64,000 nt of DNA from Fusarium oxysporum f. sp. lycopersici 4287 (lineage: Eukaryota > Ascomycota > Sordariomycetes > Hypocreales > Nectriaceae), in the NCBI RefSeq assembly GCF_000149955.1, contig NC_030990.1, positions 868,001 through 932,000 of the forward strand, in the 5' to 3' direction. Positions 23,401-34,626 of this stretch are shown one piece after another; within the stretch, counting starts at the first letter, position 1, and each line of letters starts with the position of its first letter. The position numbers and the translations under genes were made by a program. The notes under the pieces were generated by a model, which was given only the letters and a program-made list of their open reading frames with translations, did no database searches and was not told the origin of the DNA.

Positions 23401-23709
23401 ATTGGACCGCTACTAGGCCACATTGTCCATCAGTCATGCCCTACACAGCTGATTTGGTCTACATCACGACCAGAAGAGTCGTTCGGCAAAGAGCTTGTTG
23501 GCCAGGTTCGAGACGCTATTCCGGACGCGGTTATCTGGAATACGAAGACTCAAGGCCGACCAGACCTTGTGCGAATGGGCTATAACCTAGCCAAAAGTTT
23601 CGATGCCGAAGCTGTGATAATAATAGCCAACGAGAAGATCACTAAGAAGGTCGTGTACGGCCTGGAGACGCGCGGCGTGCCAGCTTATGGTGCCATCTGG
23701 GACAGCTAA
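20451..23709 (+). CDS. TmpL-like protein: adenylation domain + six TM helices + flavin reductase domain
   Basis: Seven exons (20451-21011, 21065-21199, 21246-21328, 21382-21485, 21534-21818, 21865-21958, 22009-23709) encode about 986 residues once two extra bases in exon 1 are discounted. The adenylation domain shows [40 protein letters not shown] and the lysine motif TPNGKVDK. No carrier-protein domain follows. Six hydrophobic helices come next (from [13 protein letters not shown] to [15 protein letters not shown]), then a cytosolic reductase-like part with [14 protein letters not shown] for NAD(P)H. This order matches TmpL, a fungal membrane protein linked to redox balance and virulence in Alternaria and Aspergillus, and a relative of A. 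nidulans TmpA. In exon 1 the frame breaks at 20803-20805 (extra T) and 20848-20850 (extra G). All later introns are canonical and phases close only if exactly two bases are surplus. Confidence 0.85.
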
Positions 23710-24110
23710 GCCGTCCAACCATACATTCTCTTTTCACCAACATATTTCCTTGAACATGTTTCTCCAATTTTGTACACTCTCATACCTTGTCTTTCCTGTT
23801 GATCTTTTTTTGAGCGACTGACTAGACCATATACTGAATTTCGGTCTATTGTTTTTGGAGTTGTTGTTTCTTTCAATCTCTTTCTTGGTCCAAGTTGTAT
23901 GCGATATTGTGTTTTTTTCTCACTGTCCTAAGTTATTGGCAAGCTCAAAAGTTGAAGAAGGAAGGGTGACATCATGGTGCTTGAAGATTAGATATGCAAG
24001 TATGCAGTAAAACGGTGCGAATCGACCTAGCTTTACCCAAAATGGCAATTTTAAGATCTACGTAATTGGCTCTTTGCTCAACAACTTCAAGATTTGCCGT
24101 GTGAGGAACC
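23710..24110. other. Intergenic, T-rich 3' region and short promoter
   Basis: About 400 bp following the TmpL-like stop; T-rich runs (for example near 23807 and 23914) suit a terminator/polyadenylation zone. The hydrolase start follows directly, with no TATA box seen. Confidence 0.45.
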
Positions 24111-25243
24111 ATGTTGTCTTTGCGAAGGATAGCTACGACTGCAGTCCCGGTGGTTGGGCACCAGGGTCTACGGGCTGCAGTTTCAAGCACGAGATTTTAC
24201 TCCCAGGCTGTTGGGCCATTGGTTTACGATTTGCATGAACCCTCACAACCAAAATATGACAAGAGAAACTCTCCAATTTTGTTCCTCCACGGACTTTTCG
24301 GATCAAAGAAGAATAACCGGGCTATAAGCAAGTCAGTTGGCCATTCGTTGATCCATGAGAACTAGAACTAATATGAGGATAGAGCTTTGGCCCGAGATCT
24401 GGGAAGATATGTTTATGCTTTGGTAAGTAAACGGTCAACGGTTCTGAAAGGTTGATAGAAACTCAATATCAGTTCACAGGATCTCAGAAACCATGGCGAG
24501 TCACCTCACAGCAACAAACATGATTACAGTGCCATGGCCCAGGATGTAGCTGAGTTCATCGAGGGTCATGGTCTGAAGGAAACAACTCTCATTGGACACT
24601 CAATGTGAGTAGCCGTTGCTTCACAGTAGTCAACACGAACAAACTGACAAACCTAGGGGAGCCAAAACTTCAATGGCTCTTGCACTCCGCTCTCCCGAAC
24701 TCGTAGCTGATATTGTGGCGGTCGACAATGCCCCCGTGGACGTCTCACTCAGCAGAGACTTCCCCAAGTACGTCCGTGCCATGAAGAAGATCCAGGAAGC
24801 CGGTGTCACGCGCCAAGCCGAAGCCGACAAGATCCTCAGCGAGTATGAGGAGTCGCTGCCCATTCGACAGTTCCTTCTCGGCAACATGTACCTCCCTGAT
24901 GGCGAAAAGGTGCGCAAGTTCCGCATCCCTCTCGACACTCTTGGTAAGGCACTGGACAACCTCGGAGATTTTCCTTACAAGAACCCCAATGAGGTCCGGT
25001 TTGTGAAACCGGCTCTGTTCGTTCGAGGTACCCAGAGCAAGTATGTTCCCGACGACGTGCTACCTCTGATTGGCCAGTTCTTCCCCAAGTTTCGACTTGT
25101 TGATATTGATGCTGGTCACTGGCTCATTTCAGAGCAACCTGAAGCGTTCAGACAAGGTGAGTGCCCGATGGATGCAGTGAGAGTTTTCGGATAGGCACTA
25201 ACAGTCGATAGCTGTCGTCGAGTTTCTTCAAAAGTCCGAGTGA
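24111..25243 (+). CDS. Mitochondrial alpha/beta hydrolase (IMO32/EAT1/ABHD11 family)
   Basis: Five exons (24111-24331, 24383-24422, 24480-24604, 24657-25156, 25212-25243) give 305 residues. The N-terminus (MLSLRRIATTAVPVV...STRFYSQ) is Arg/Ser-rich without acids, a classic mitochondrial presequence. The hydrolase fold is clear: PILFLHGLFGSKKN (oxyanion loop HG), DLRNHGESPHS, the nucleophile elbow IGHSMGAK with Ser, an acidic residue probably in the VPDDVLP/VDID region, and the catalytic His in DAGHWLISEQP. This is the layout of ABHD11, yeast Imo32 and the ethanol acetyltransferase Eat1. Whether it is an esterase, thioesterase or alcohol acyltransferase cannot be decided from sequence. The intron inside the GHSMG motif splits the Met codon. 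The last exon adds only VVEFLQKSE. Confidence 0.9.
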
Positions 25244-25712
25244 CGCAGGTGAATTGAGTATCATGGGTCTTGTCCCACTAATTGGGGCGAATGTTGGACA
25301 ATATTTTCGTCGCCTCTGTAATATTACCCTACGTTCAATAGATAGAGATACACTGAATATTAGAATTCATGCACACAATATTGGGCACCTTGGAGTGGCA
25401 CTGTAATGTTGGGTAGATAGGGTATCAGCTCTGAATTCTTCTACGGCTCTCATCTCAAAACGTCCCTCACGACCAGCGTCAAGTCACCACAGCATCCAAT
25501 GTCGTGACAAGCAAGTCACACGTCATAAATCATTCGCCGTGTTGACCGAACGTTTTTTTTACCATTCATTCAAAGGAACATGAACCCAATCCCCGGAGCT
25601 CCTCTTGTGATGCTACGCCATTTGCGATGACCGAAACAATTTGGTAGGGATGAGTTTATTAGCCGCGAGGCCCCTATTGCCTACCCCGCGCCAACCTGCC
25701 AAAATAATCCTT
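25244..25712. other. Intergenic between convergent genes
   Basis: The hydrolase and eS1 genes converge here. Only 3' flanking sequence is seen, including an eight-T run near 25553. Confidence 0.5.
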
Positions 25713-26731
25713 TTAAACCTCCTCCAGGACACGCTCCTTGAACTCCCGCTCAACCTTCTGGCCCTGGTCATCAGTGCCAGACTCGCCGTGCAGAGCCATC
25801 AAGGCACCAAGGTCGAACTTGGGGGCCTTAAGCAGCTTAACCTTTCGGATGTGGACCTGGGAAGTGTTAGACCTACAAATTCATCTGTGACCGAGGACAA
25901 AGATTCTACTCACGTTCTGGAGAGGGTAGATGCCCTGGGTGGACTTCTCAATCTCGCGGCCAATGACCTCGGGAATGAGCTTGGAGGTAAGCTGGGTGAG
26001 GGTGCAGCTTGAGGCCTCACGCTGGATGATGTCGGTCATCTTGCGTCGGATGGCCCGAATCTGAGAAGAGGCAGCGTAGGTGGTCTTCTTGACCTGGTTG
26101 GGTCGTCGCTTGGTGAAAGCGATGGCGAAGAGGCGGATGAGGTAGTCGTCGGTAGTCTTGACAGTGACGTTGGCCTCAATGAGGGTCTGCCACTTTCGCA
26201 CCAGGGATCGGAGCTTGTCGGAGGTGAAGTCGAGGCCGTGGAAAGCAGTCAAGCAGTTCTTGCCCTGGACCTCATCGACACGGAGGCGGACCTTGCGGAA
26301 AGAGTGGTCCTCATCCTTCTGGAGATCGGCGAGAGAGACCTCGAGGATACGGCCCTTGAGAGCGTCGTTGGCGTTCTTGAGACCGGTGGTTCGGTTCACG
26401 AGGGTCTTGCCGACACTGCAAATTTGTTAATCTCCCATGTCCCACAAACTTTTTTTTTTTTGCAGATTCGTCTCGCGGTCGTCACTCACTCTCGAACGTT
26501 GAAGGGGTTAGGGGCCTTTAAAAATCGAGTTAGCCGGGAGTTGATGTTGTGCGCGTTTCGAGATAACCAACCTTGATTGAGTACCAGTCCTTACGGGAGA
26601 AGGGGTCGACTGTCTTCTTCTTGAGGCCCTTCTTGCCCTTGGAGAGTCTCTTGTTCCTGAAATAACGCGTAAGCCCATTGTATTCATCACAAGCTGGTCG
26701 TCGTGGGTGATGCTCACTTTCCAACCGCCAT
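25713..26731 (-). CDS. RPS1: 40S ribosomal protein eS1 (S3a)
   Basis: Five exons (26718-26731, 26572-26656, 26490-26515, 25914-26415, 25713-25856) give 256 residues, the usual size for fungal eS1. The protein opens [19 protein letters not shown] and contains [69 protein letters not shown] and [19 protein letters not shown], all hallmarks of this ribosomal protein of the small subunit. The first exon is only 14 nt and the third only 26 nt, a pattern common in fungal ribosomal protein genes with several early introns. The longest 5' intron region may serve expression control. An A/T homopolymer lies inside the third intron (about 26450-26461). No frame break is present. Confidence 0.97.
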
Positions 26732-27744
26732 GTTTGCTGGCTTGTGTGTGAACCGTTGGAGAGATGGTACTGGTAAGAGAGTGGTTGGAGGGGCGAAATA
26801 ATTTCAATCTTTGTGTGCAGCAGCTTAGGTCTAAGCGACGAATTGATCGAAAAATCGCGGTCCAATTGTTCTTCCGGCGCTAAAGCTTTGTGGGATCGAA
26901 AAATAATGGATCGCAGGGCAAGAGCGTCCACATCACGTGCCTTCCTCGAAATTTCACTCTTTAGGGTACGTACTCGGGGCTAGCCACAGCCTAGGTAGCC
27001 AGCCAGCCACAGCCACAATGATCTCTTCTCAAGTCTGAGCTACCTTAGCCCGCGTGGACGACTCGTCCTACCAAGACTTTCTGCTTACGATGAATGCTGT
27101 CATTTGAGTCTCTATTCAAGGAACCGACAGGCAACGTATGTCATAGTTTATGCTGTTTTATCACATTTGACAACCAAGATCTATTACAACTTATGAATTA
27201 TGGTATGTTTTAGGGAGATGTATATAATTTTTATCTGTTTTCTTTGTGTTTTAGCAGACCTCGTCCAACTGGATCTAAGCGTCTTGCTTTCTGTCAATGG
27301 GTCCTGAGATTCACCCAGACCGTTCTGTTCTGTTGTTGGACCCCCTTCACTCCACCTTTTCAGAGGTGCAGCTATTCCTCATTCATTCATCGTGTACAGC
27401 TCGATTTCAGCGTCCGCTTCTCTTCTACCAAGAAGCCTTTCACCTCTATCCACCCAGCCTAGTCCTAGGGCGCAATCAGCCAGCCACAACCTCGTTTATT
27501 CCAGTCTCATATTGGTAAAAGGCCGGTGTGGTTGTTGGTTGACGATGCGTTTCTGATCCCTTGGTTCCAATGGCCTCGCTGTCACTTGCTCCTCTTTGAG
27601 CCGTCAGCGAAGGCCTTTGCTGTCTCGTCGACAGTGTGGCCGTGCTGGATGAGCGACTGTTGTTGTCGCCCTGTCGTAGTCATGTTGTTTTCCTTTTTCG
27701 GTTTGAGGCCATTTGGTTCCTCTCACCCTCTTTCCCGTCACATC
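26732..27744. other. eS1 promoter region and downstream flank of the serine-rich gene
   Basis: About 1 kb without a recognised gene. The start-proximal side holds the ribosomal protein promoter (no TATA). Open frames here (27244-27518) lack protein-like composition. Confidence 0.45.
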
Positions 27745-28240
27745 TCAGTCATCAGAGTCCTTATTCATATCCTCTTGGTTGTCCCTGTTCCATTCCTCAA
27801 AGCTAGGAAAGCTAAAGTAATAGCCTTGACTGATGTTAGTATCGACTGGTATAAATATGTTGGTGTGAGACATACCAGATGGTGAGTCGACCATCACGAC
27901 GGACTGAGTTCCTGGGCTGCTGGAGGGTGAATGCTCTCGGTCATCACGGCAGATTGAGATGGGCTCGGCGTGGCGTGAGACTGGACCTGGAGTCGAGGCT
28001 TCTGGAGATGGCGAGTAGACGGCAACACGGTTGAGAAGATCAGTCGCTCTTTGTGGTGAGCTCGGGCCCAGCGAATGAGCCTCTGATGGCATTTGAAGCA
28101 GTGATTGAAGGTTCCGTTGCACTAGAGCGAAGAAGTCGTGGTCTTGTGCGGTTGGAGTTTGTGTTTGAGGACGATGATGACGACGAGTCTCGCCTATGAG
28201 CTCTCACCGCGCTTCGACTGTCTCGTATGTAAGAGGCCAT
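27745..28240 (-). CDS. Small Ser-rich fungal protein of unknown function
   Basis: Start at 28240 gives MASYIRDSRSAVRAHRRDSSS. The initial frame ends at 28040. A second frame, open from about 28200, carries QDHDFFALVQRNLQSLLQ, SPQRATDLLNRVAVYSPSP, a Pro/Ser-rich linker and, after a clear 51-nt intron (27825-27875; GTATGT donor, ACTAAC branch point, CAAG acceptor), SGYYFSFPSFEEWNRDNQED. The intron joins in phase only with the second frame. Exon 1 closes correctly if one base is surplus in the serine-codon tract (about 28150-28185), the same +1 type seen elsewhere in the window. An alternative is an early intron at GTGAGA (28204-28209), but no acceptor gives the right phase. The protein would be about 147 residues, soluble, with no known domain. 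I do not recognise a function. Confidence 0.5.
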
Positions 28241-29710
28241 TGTGTATATCAGATGTGTTGATTGTTGAAGGTTGCAAGTTGTATGTGCATTAAAATAGGT
28301 AAGTTGGAAAGATGGTTTCACATTTGAGAAGAATAACAAGAAAGTGAAAGAGACTTTGGATGGACGGGAAGAGCTGGCAGTAGCTCGAATATGTATGTAC
28401 ATAGAGACAAATATCAAGGCATCCACATCCACATCCACACACATCAACCACCTCCTTGTGTACATGTGGTAGAGCTACCACGGCTGCGGTTAGACCAAGC
28501 GGGTAAGCTAAGTAAGGTAATGAACAAGGGTGCCATTGCATTGGGGACGTGTGCGTGCGCGTGCGCTGCACAGCAAGTCATCATTACAGTAACAACAAGC
28601 TTTGGAGTTGGCCGACATGGGTACCGTTCCCTCTCCGAGCCTCTGTACAGGTACCATCACGATCTTTCATAACCTCCATCGGTGAGTAGACTTGACCCTT
28701 GTATTCGGCCGTTCAGAGGTTAGAGTCTTTGGCATCACGCAACGATGGGTCCTCTATTCGTGTTCGAAAAAGGCCGCAGTCCAGGTACCAGACCAGACTC
28801 ATATTCTCAGAATAGTAAGAGAGTCTTTTTTTTTTTTTTTCTGCTTGCCACTTGTCGGCTCATCGCTGCATCTGGTTGCCAACACCAACCCATCTTCCAC
28901 TCGCTGGTCTTGGTGCGTGTCTCCTGGTGTATGGCCCAGAATCCTGGTCTTTGTCCCCCTGGGCCTTTTTGGCTAGGGACGCGGGCCCCGGGGACTGCAG
29001 GCGGGTTTCCCGTGCAGGCATATGCGGGGGTCTCCAAGCCTGTAAAGCCAGTGATGACTCGCCCTGACGAGGCACTCGTCTATTCGGGCCCAGCGTACGT
29101 GGATGGTGGAATGGGTTGACCTAGGGCACTTCTGGCGGTAAGGCAAAATTATGGGAATACCTGTCGGAGCTACTGTCGCATTGCTACCCAACAGGTCGTC
29201 AAGATGCATACCGCTTAGGAAGACGAAACGCTCTATTGTTTGTTTTCCTTGGAATGGGATCAAACTTGAGGATTGGCATTGCATCTGAGTGAACTCTATA
29301 TGTTATGTACTGCATCGATCGAAAGACGCGTCCATGACACTACCAACCCTCGCTTGGATACTAACTAGAACGAAAAGCCATCCGTTAGGCCAAGGCTCTC
29401 TAGCGTATCGGTCTCCTTTTTGATGGTGTATAGTCGAGAGCGTTTCTGGATGGGGGCTGGATCTTTGAATGTGGGTTGGGTTACAAGCAAGCAGAATGAT
29501 GGATGTGTGATGCGATGCCATTTAAGAACGGAAAATCATTCACCATGATGAGCATTCTGTTAGACAATCATTACCTTGACCATCACCTATGGATGGCCTC
29601 GTACCTGATGAACATGAATGAACCATGGCCAAGATCATTGATGTACACGTTAATCACCCGGGGCAATTAATCCACCCAGTTCGGCAATAAACATGGCACA
29701 ACATGGAACT

Positions 29711-29753
29711 GCATGGCATGGCATGGCACGGCAGCAGAGCATAGCATAGCATA
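29711..29753. repeat. Short tandem pentamers GCATG and GCATA
   Basis: Three GCATG units at 29711-29725 and three GCATA units at 29739-29753, which differ by one base from each other, suggesting slippage plus point change from one repeat. Confidence 0.8.
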
Positions 29754-29928
29754 GCATGGTGATGGATCGTTGATCGTCTTCTCGGGCCGGGGTAAGCAAC
29801 CTTCGGAGGTTTTCTTTTGATAGCAACAGAGTCAATTCAAGGCGACTGAGTTATCTACCTTAGGTACCTTACCTAGGTAGTTATCATTAATCTCTTCCGC
29901 CTCGTGCATCGCATCGCATTTGACTGAC

Positions 29929-29970
29929 CCCTTGCCCTTGCCCTTGGCTCATGCTCATGCTCATGCTCAT
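29929..29970. repeat. Adjacent hexamer tandems CCCTTG x3 and GCTCAT x4
   Basis: Three CCCTTG units at 29929-29946 abut four GCTCAT units at 29947-29970. They are perfect copies and non-coding here. Confidence 0.85.
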
Positions 29971-30770
29971 GGCCACAAGACGTGCTCTACACGTGTACAG
30001 ACATAGACAGAAGCGACTCCATCCTCACACATACAATCATACATGGGGGTGCCTTATCATGCCGTACCGTACAAGGTTAAGGTTGTATCGGTGTTCGGTA
30101 AATGCTCCTTTAGTCGGATACGGTGTCGGAGTCAGAAAATATGCAATTACAACTCATTAAAAACGGTCCTTGTGACTTGTGACCGCCTCACCGATTCCAT
30201 TCGGAACAATCTACGGACGGGCCTCGAAAGGTGGATTTAATTCATTCGGTACTATCCTGGCCATCCCCTTACTAGTAGGGTAGGCTTCCATTCCGAGTTC
30301 CACTCACTATCCAGTGTCAGTCACTCTACATCTTCAAATCTTGCAACCTCTACAGCATGCACAACCTTGCTAGCAACTCCCTCCCGGACGCGCTTAAACT
30401 CGAAAACGGATGCTCCCAACGGCCTTCTCTCACTGTCTCCAACCCATCAACTGCCCTGTATGACCTGCCACCTTGACCGGGTACCTCGTTCGGGACACTC
30501 AGCCCCAACACCACGGATGAATGGTACCGTGGCATCGTCGCCATCGTATGGATTCTGAGCAATCATCATCCTTCCCCCACGCAAAACGGCTCAGACCGAC
30601 CTGCAGTAACCTGCAAACTTGGGAAGCTGCTGACGCACCCCGCGACGCTCAGCGCCACGTCCCTACTGTACATACAGCTTGAGCCCGTATCTATCCGGTT
30701 TCGTTTAATGATCGAAGCTGCCACAGTCATCAGTCTTTGCTCCGAACAGCACAATTGGATTGGATAGTAC

Positions 30771-33239
30771 TCACTCTTCCCATATTCTTCCCTGGACCGC
30801 CTGGAGCTCTTCGGTAGTCATACGTTTACCAGTGGTAAAGTAGCCTTCATCTCCGTTAGTTTCCGCCTTGTTTATAGAGCTGGGGCCTCATCTCGTCTGC
30901 CGGCTCTCATTTCACTTACCAGCTGTAATTTTGGCGTCAATTTCGACTCGCGAGTCAGCGGGTATCAGTTCTTCTGGAAGCTCGACCCTCTCATGAATGG
31001 GGATCCTAGGACCATGTTAATCTCGCATCAAAAATTAACAAGACCGACTCATCATCAGCTTACCCTTGTCCGACAATCGCATCATGCTTCATGCTAGAGA
31101 TATGTCAGCTGTCAATTCCTCGACGTGCTCGACTCTCAGGCGCTCACTTGCTCATGCTAAGCATCCTGTCAATCTTCTTGATGCCCAGCCAGTGCAGGAT
31201 ATCCGGCATGAGAGCCTGGAATCGCATGTCTTTGACACCTGCAATGTTCTCGGTCCTCTTGAAATAGTCTGATGCGCGATCGGCTCCGCGTTTACGCGCG
31301 TTGTAGACCACTACCCCAGAATTAGTACCCCAGATCTACACGACGGCTGCTTCTCCGAATCTTGAGGGATTTCATCCTTACAATACTGGGGAAAATAGTT
31401 AGATTTGCTTCTGTGGGTTGTGATCAAGCAGCACTTACCTTGGTGACCTCTCCCAACGCACGGCCTTCCTTTCTGAAGTAGATGACAACACCACTGCCAC
31501 CATTCTGAGCCTCTTTGACGGCTTCCTCGATACCAAAGATCAAGTAAGGACGACAAGTGCAGATATCAGATCCGAACACGTCGCTGCCGTTGCACTGCAG
31601 AACACGGTGAGTTCGGGGTCTTGCAGAAAGTCGGGGAATCATACCTCGTCGTGAATTCGCAGAGACAGTCGAACCGATTCATCCGACATCTTGGCTGGAT
31701 CTCCGAAGCAGTACACAGTGAGACCACCAATCGGAGGAAGGAATACTTTGATGTCTCCGCGGGTGATAAGCTAGAACGTGTTAGCAGTGAGATCTTCCAG
31801 CACAAAGCTTACTTACCTCTGGGTAACTTCCTCCTGTGTGCTCAAACAGGGAACGTCGTAGGGTGGCCTCGTCTTTGTCGCGTTAGTGGTTATACACCAT
31901 CAAGCAATGGCTGTATACTTACCAATACCGAATCGCTCTGCCACACCGGGGAGGTACCAGACCTAGAGTGTGAGGTTAAACTTGCTTTGACTGCTTGTGT
32001 TGGGGACATACTGGTTCAACAGCAAACTTGGTGACAGCCAGTTCACCCTGATCATTCAGGCAAACCTTGCCATCGGGTACCCTACAAAGGTCAGCTTGTA
32101 TTACGAAAATAACGGAAGAGCGAACTCACAGTCGGCCGGCCTTGACACTCTCGGCAAGTTCAGGAAGCTGATAAGAAGGTTAGCGACAGCCGTTCCATCT
32201 CCCAGTCCATCCAGACACCGACCTTCATATGAGCCTTGGTGATGGCAATGGTCGGTCGAATATCGACTAATGAAGCCATCAGTAACGCCGTTTTATCAAT
32301 TGGTATCACAATCCATACCGTTGTCCTTCTCTATGGTGTCCTTGAACAGCCAAGGAGCGAGATGTCCCCAGGGGTCCATGGCAACAATCTTCTTGGGGTC
32401 TCCCCATTGAGGGAAAGGACCAATGTTCGCCGCCGGCTCGGTGTTGGTGAAGTCGGGACTGTGAATACGCCGTTAGTTATGGATTTTTGGATTGGAGACA
32501 AAGGACATACCGGTGGTCGGCGTTCAGTTCGTTGCTGGCCACGGCGAGGGCATAGTAGATCGAGTACGAACCACCACTAACAACTTGTTTAGCATGGTTT
32601 CCCTCGAAATGAACGGTGATTGATAACTCACTGGGCTAAATAACACGGTTAACGAATGGACACATCAGTAAAAGGGGACATAACAAACCTCCAACAGCTA
32701 AACGCAAGTTACGAAAGTCAGTAACACTAACTAACACACATGCATCACAGACACAGACGGACGGACGAACCATTACGACGTCGAATAGTAGAAGCAGCCC
32801 TTGAAACTACGATAGGGCCACGCTTAACAGGGTCTTGATTTCCCCAGTCCATGGGCAAAGGATTAATTCCAATCTGCTTGGGGTAAGTCCTAGTTACCTT
32901 GTGTGAGCGAACGGTGTTAGTGGAGCTTGTATACAGGAATCCTCACGTCAGAATAATACGCGATGTGAATCCTTGCTGCTGGCGCTGTTCGGATGAGGGA
33001 AGCGCAGGAGCTTTCAATTTGTCTCCAGAGGCAGCAGGAACCTCTACTGAAGGCGTTCCACCCTCATTGTCATCTTCACGAGAACCTGGCTCAAGGATGG
33101 TGTTCTTGCCAACATCTCCACCTGATTCTTCGATCGATCTACCAGAAAGCGATTCGACCGCGTTCACTAGAAGAGCCTGCGTGCGCTGAATCTCCTGTAG
33201 AGCTTCCAGCATGCTGGATTGCTGGTCGTCAGATGCCAT
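30771..33239 (-). CDS. URC1: Uracil catabolism protein 1 (GTP cyclohydrolase II-like)
   Basis: Eighteen exons join in phase to 505 residues: 32947-33239, 32771-32889, 32689-32697, 32632-32635, 32511-32576, 32319-32458, 32223-32266, 32130-32167, 32012-32081, 31923-31962, 31817-31872, 31645-31770, 31439-31594, 31382-31385, 31148-31310, 31064-31093, 30920-31005, 30771-30844. The N-terminal ~90 residues are Ser/Glu-rich and unconserved. The core has TTYPKQIGINPLPMDWG, GGSYSIYYALAVAS, AMDPWGHLAPWLF and the GTP cyclohydrolase II block CNGSDVFGSDICTC with its three zinc cysteines, then YFRKEGRALGEVTK with the EGR arginine, and SMSNMKHDAIVGQG. In Lachancea kluyveri Urc1 is required to degrade uracil through the URC pathway, downstream of uracil phosphoribosyltransferase, whose gene lies 2.1 kb beyond the URC1 start. 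Microexons of 9, 4 and 4 nt are needed to keep the conserved AVGAHGGSY and TKYLVYN segments. Confidence 0.93.
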
Positions 33240-34626
33240 GATGATGGCAGTAGACGTAAACGTGGGGTTGAGTGCGGATCTCTAGGGTAGACTGTATTGC
33301 GAGTGTGAGGTTGCGATATATGTCGCAGAGAAGTCGATATGATACAGTTCAAGAAAAGAAAGAGAAAGAGAGTTTACTTTTTCAGAAAGAAAGGAAAAGA
33401 AAAACATGGAGAGTGACCGGAACAATAGGAAGAGCGGTCGGGGAAAGCCATCCATGGTGACACATGCCTTACAACGGGGTCGTCATGAACAGGGGGAGCT
33501 GTAGCACATCCCCAACCTCCAAGGACTTCAGATAGTACATAAATTGTAGATATCAAGATCCGTATCACCCTAACTGTGCTACTCTAACCTTATATGTCAC
33601 CTTCCAAGGTCAGCAGATCAACGGGAGAGGCCCCTATACAAACATAACTCTCATGTATCGGGCCGCCGTAATCGGGCTAGCTACCAAGTTGAGTAAATGA
33701 GAGAAGAGAGGGGAGCTCTCCCAACAAAGAGCAGTCATGATAGCCAGTGACGGACCTGCGTCTATCAGCATGGAATTGACAGTTCACGATTCGCTGATAA
33801 GAGACCACATGATAAGGCGGCACGTTCAAAAGTCTCAAGCCTCAATCTCCACCGACCTAAGCCATAGCCCAAACCAGGCCAGGCCAGGGGAGCTACCCCG
33901 CCAAATCGGAGGGGAATCCCCCTGCGTTTAGTCGTCAGCGCCCAAACTCAAGGTGAAGGTGAAGGTGACGGTGTAGAAGTTGATGGTCAGGAGAATATGC
34001 AAGGAAGATGCTTCCGTTGTTAGTGAGGTTGCCTCTCAAGTCATTGGTTGGTTTGGTTTGGTTGTTTGCTCATGTCTCTGACTGTTTTCTCGTTTACTCA
34101 CATCTCTTTGTCTGTCAATGGTCACACCCAACACGTATTGATACGGCATCAACGAACAAACGACCCTCTAAAGTCACCCATGCAATCCTGATACCAATGT
34201 TCTTCAAGCTTATCCTCTTATCCTCATTCTTCTAGTCTGATAAGGATCGCCTTCACGGAATCCGGCGTTCACGTATAGAATCACGGAGGTCGCCGGGAGG
34301 CGGGGGCGGGGCAATCGGGCTTCTCTCCCCGCTTGATGCATGCACTAGAAACACGCCTACCGTCCAACTGCCGCACTAACAGAACCCAAAACCGTTTGTT
34401 AGAGAGTGAGCACGTGCAATGCGACAAACAGAGTTTCTCTGCTGATAAGATAACGAACCAAACGAAACATCCCTGGCTGGCGCCTTGTTTCCTGGGACTG
34501 CCCTGGGCTGCCTAGTCCTAGTCCGAGCCCAAAGCTTGACATCAGCAAATTCACTATCATCTTTTTTCCCCGTTTCGCGTTTCTTCTCGTTCCGGTCGCG
34601 CACGAATCGCGGAACTTACAGACATC
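33240..34626. promoter_or_regulatory. URC1/ELF1 divergent region with a GATAAG cluster
   Basis: Between the URC1 and ELF1 starts, GATAAG or its complement occurs at 33796-33801, 33811-33816, 34209-34214, 34217-34222, 34239-34244 and 34444-34449, the last overlapping a GATAAC. HGATAR is the binding motif of AreA/NIT2-type nitrogen GATA factors. Six sites in about 650 bp exceed the 0.3 or so expected by chance for a 6-mer on both strands. Uracil is a nitrogen source for URC, so nitrogen control is plausible (inference). Confidence 0.6.

Larger units (their letters stand above)
28241..30770. other. Long intergenic stretch rich in simple repeats
   Basis: A 2.5 kb region with no recognisable gene. 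It holds a CCACAT tandem at about 28424-28441, a T15 run at 28826-28840, and a cluster of penta- and hexamer repeats at 29711-29970. Small ORFs (for example 28745-29119) are driven by the T run and look non-coding. Confidence 0.45.
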
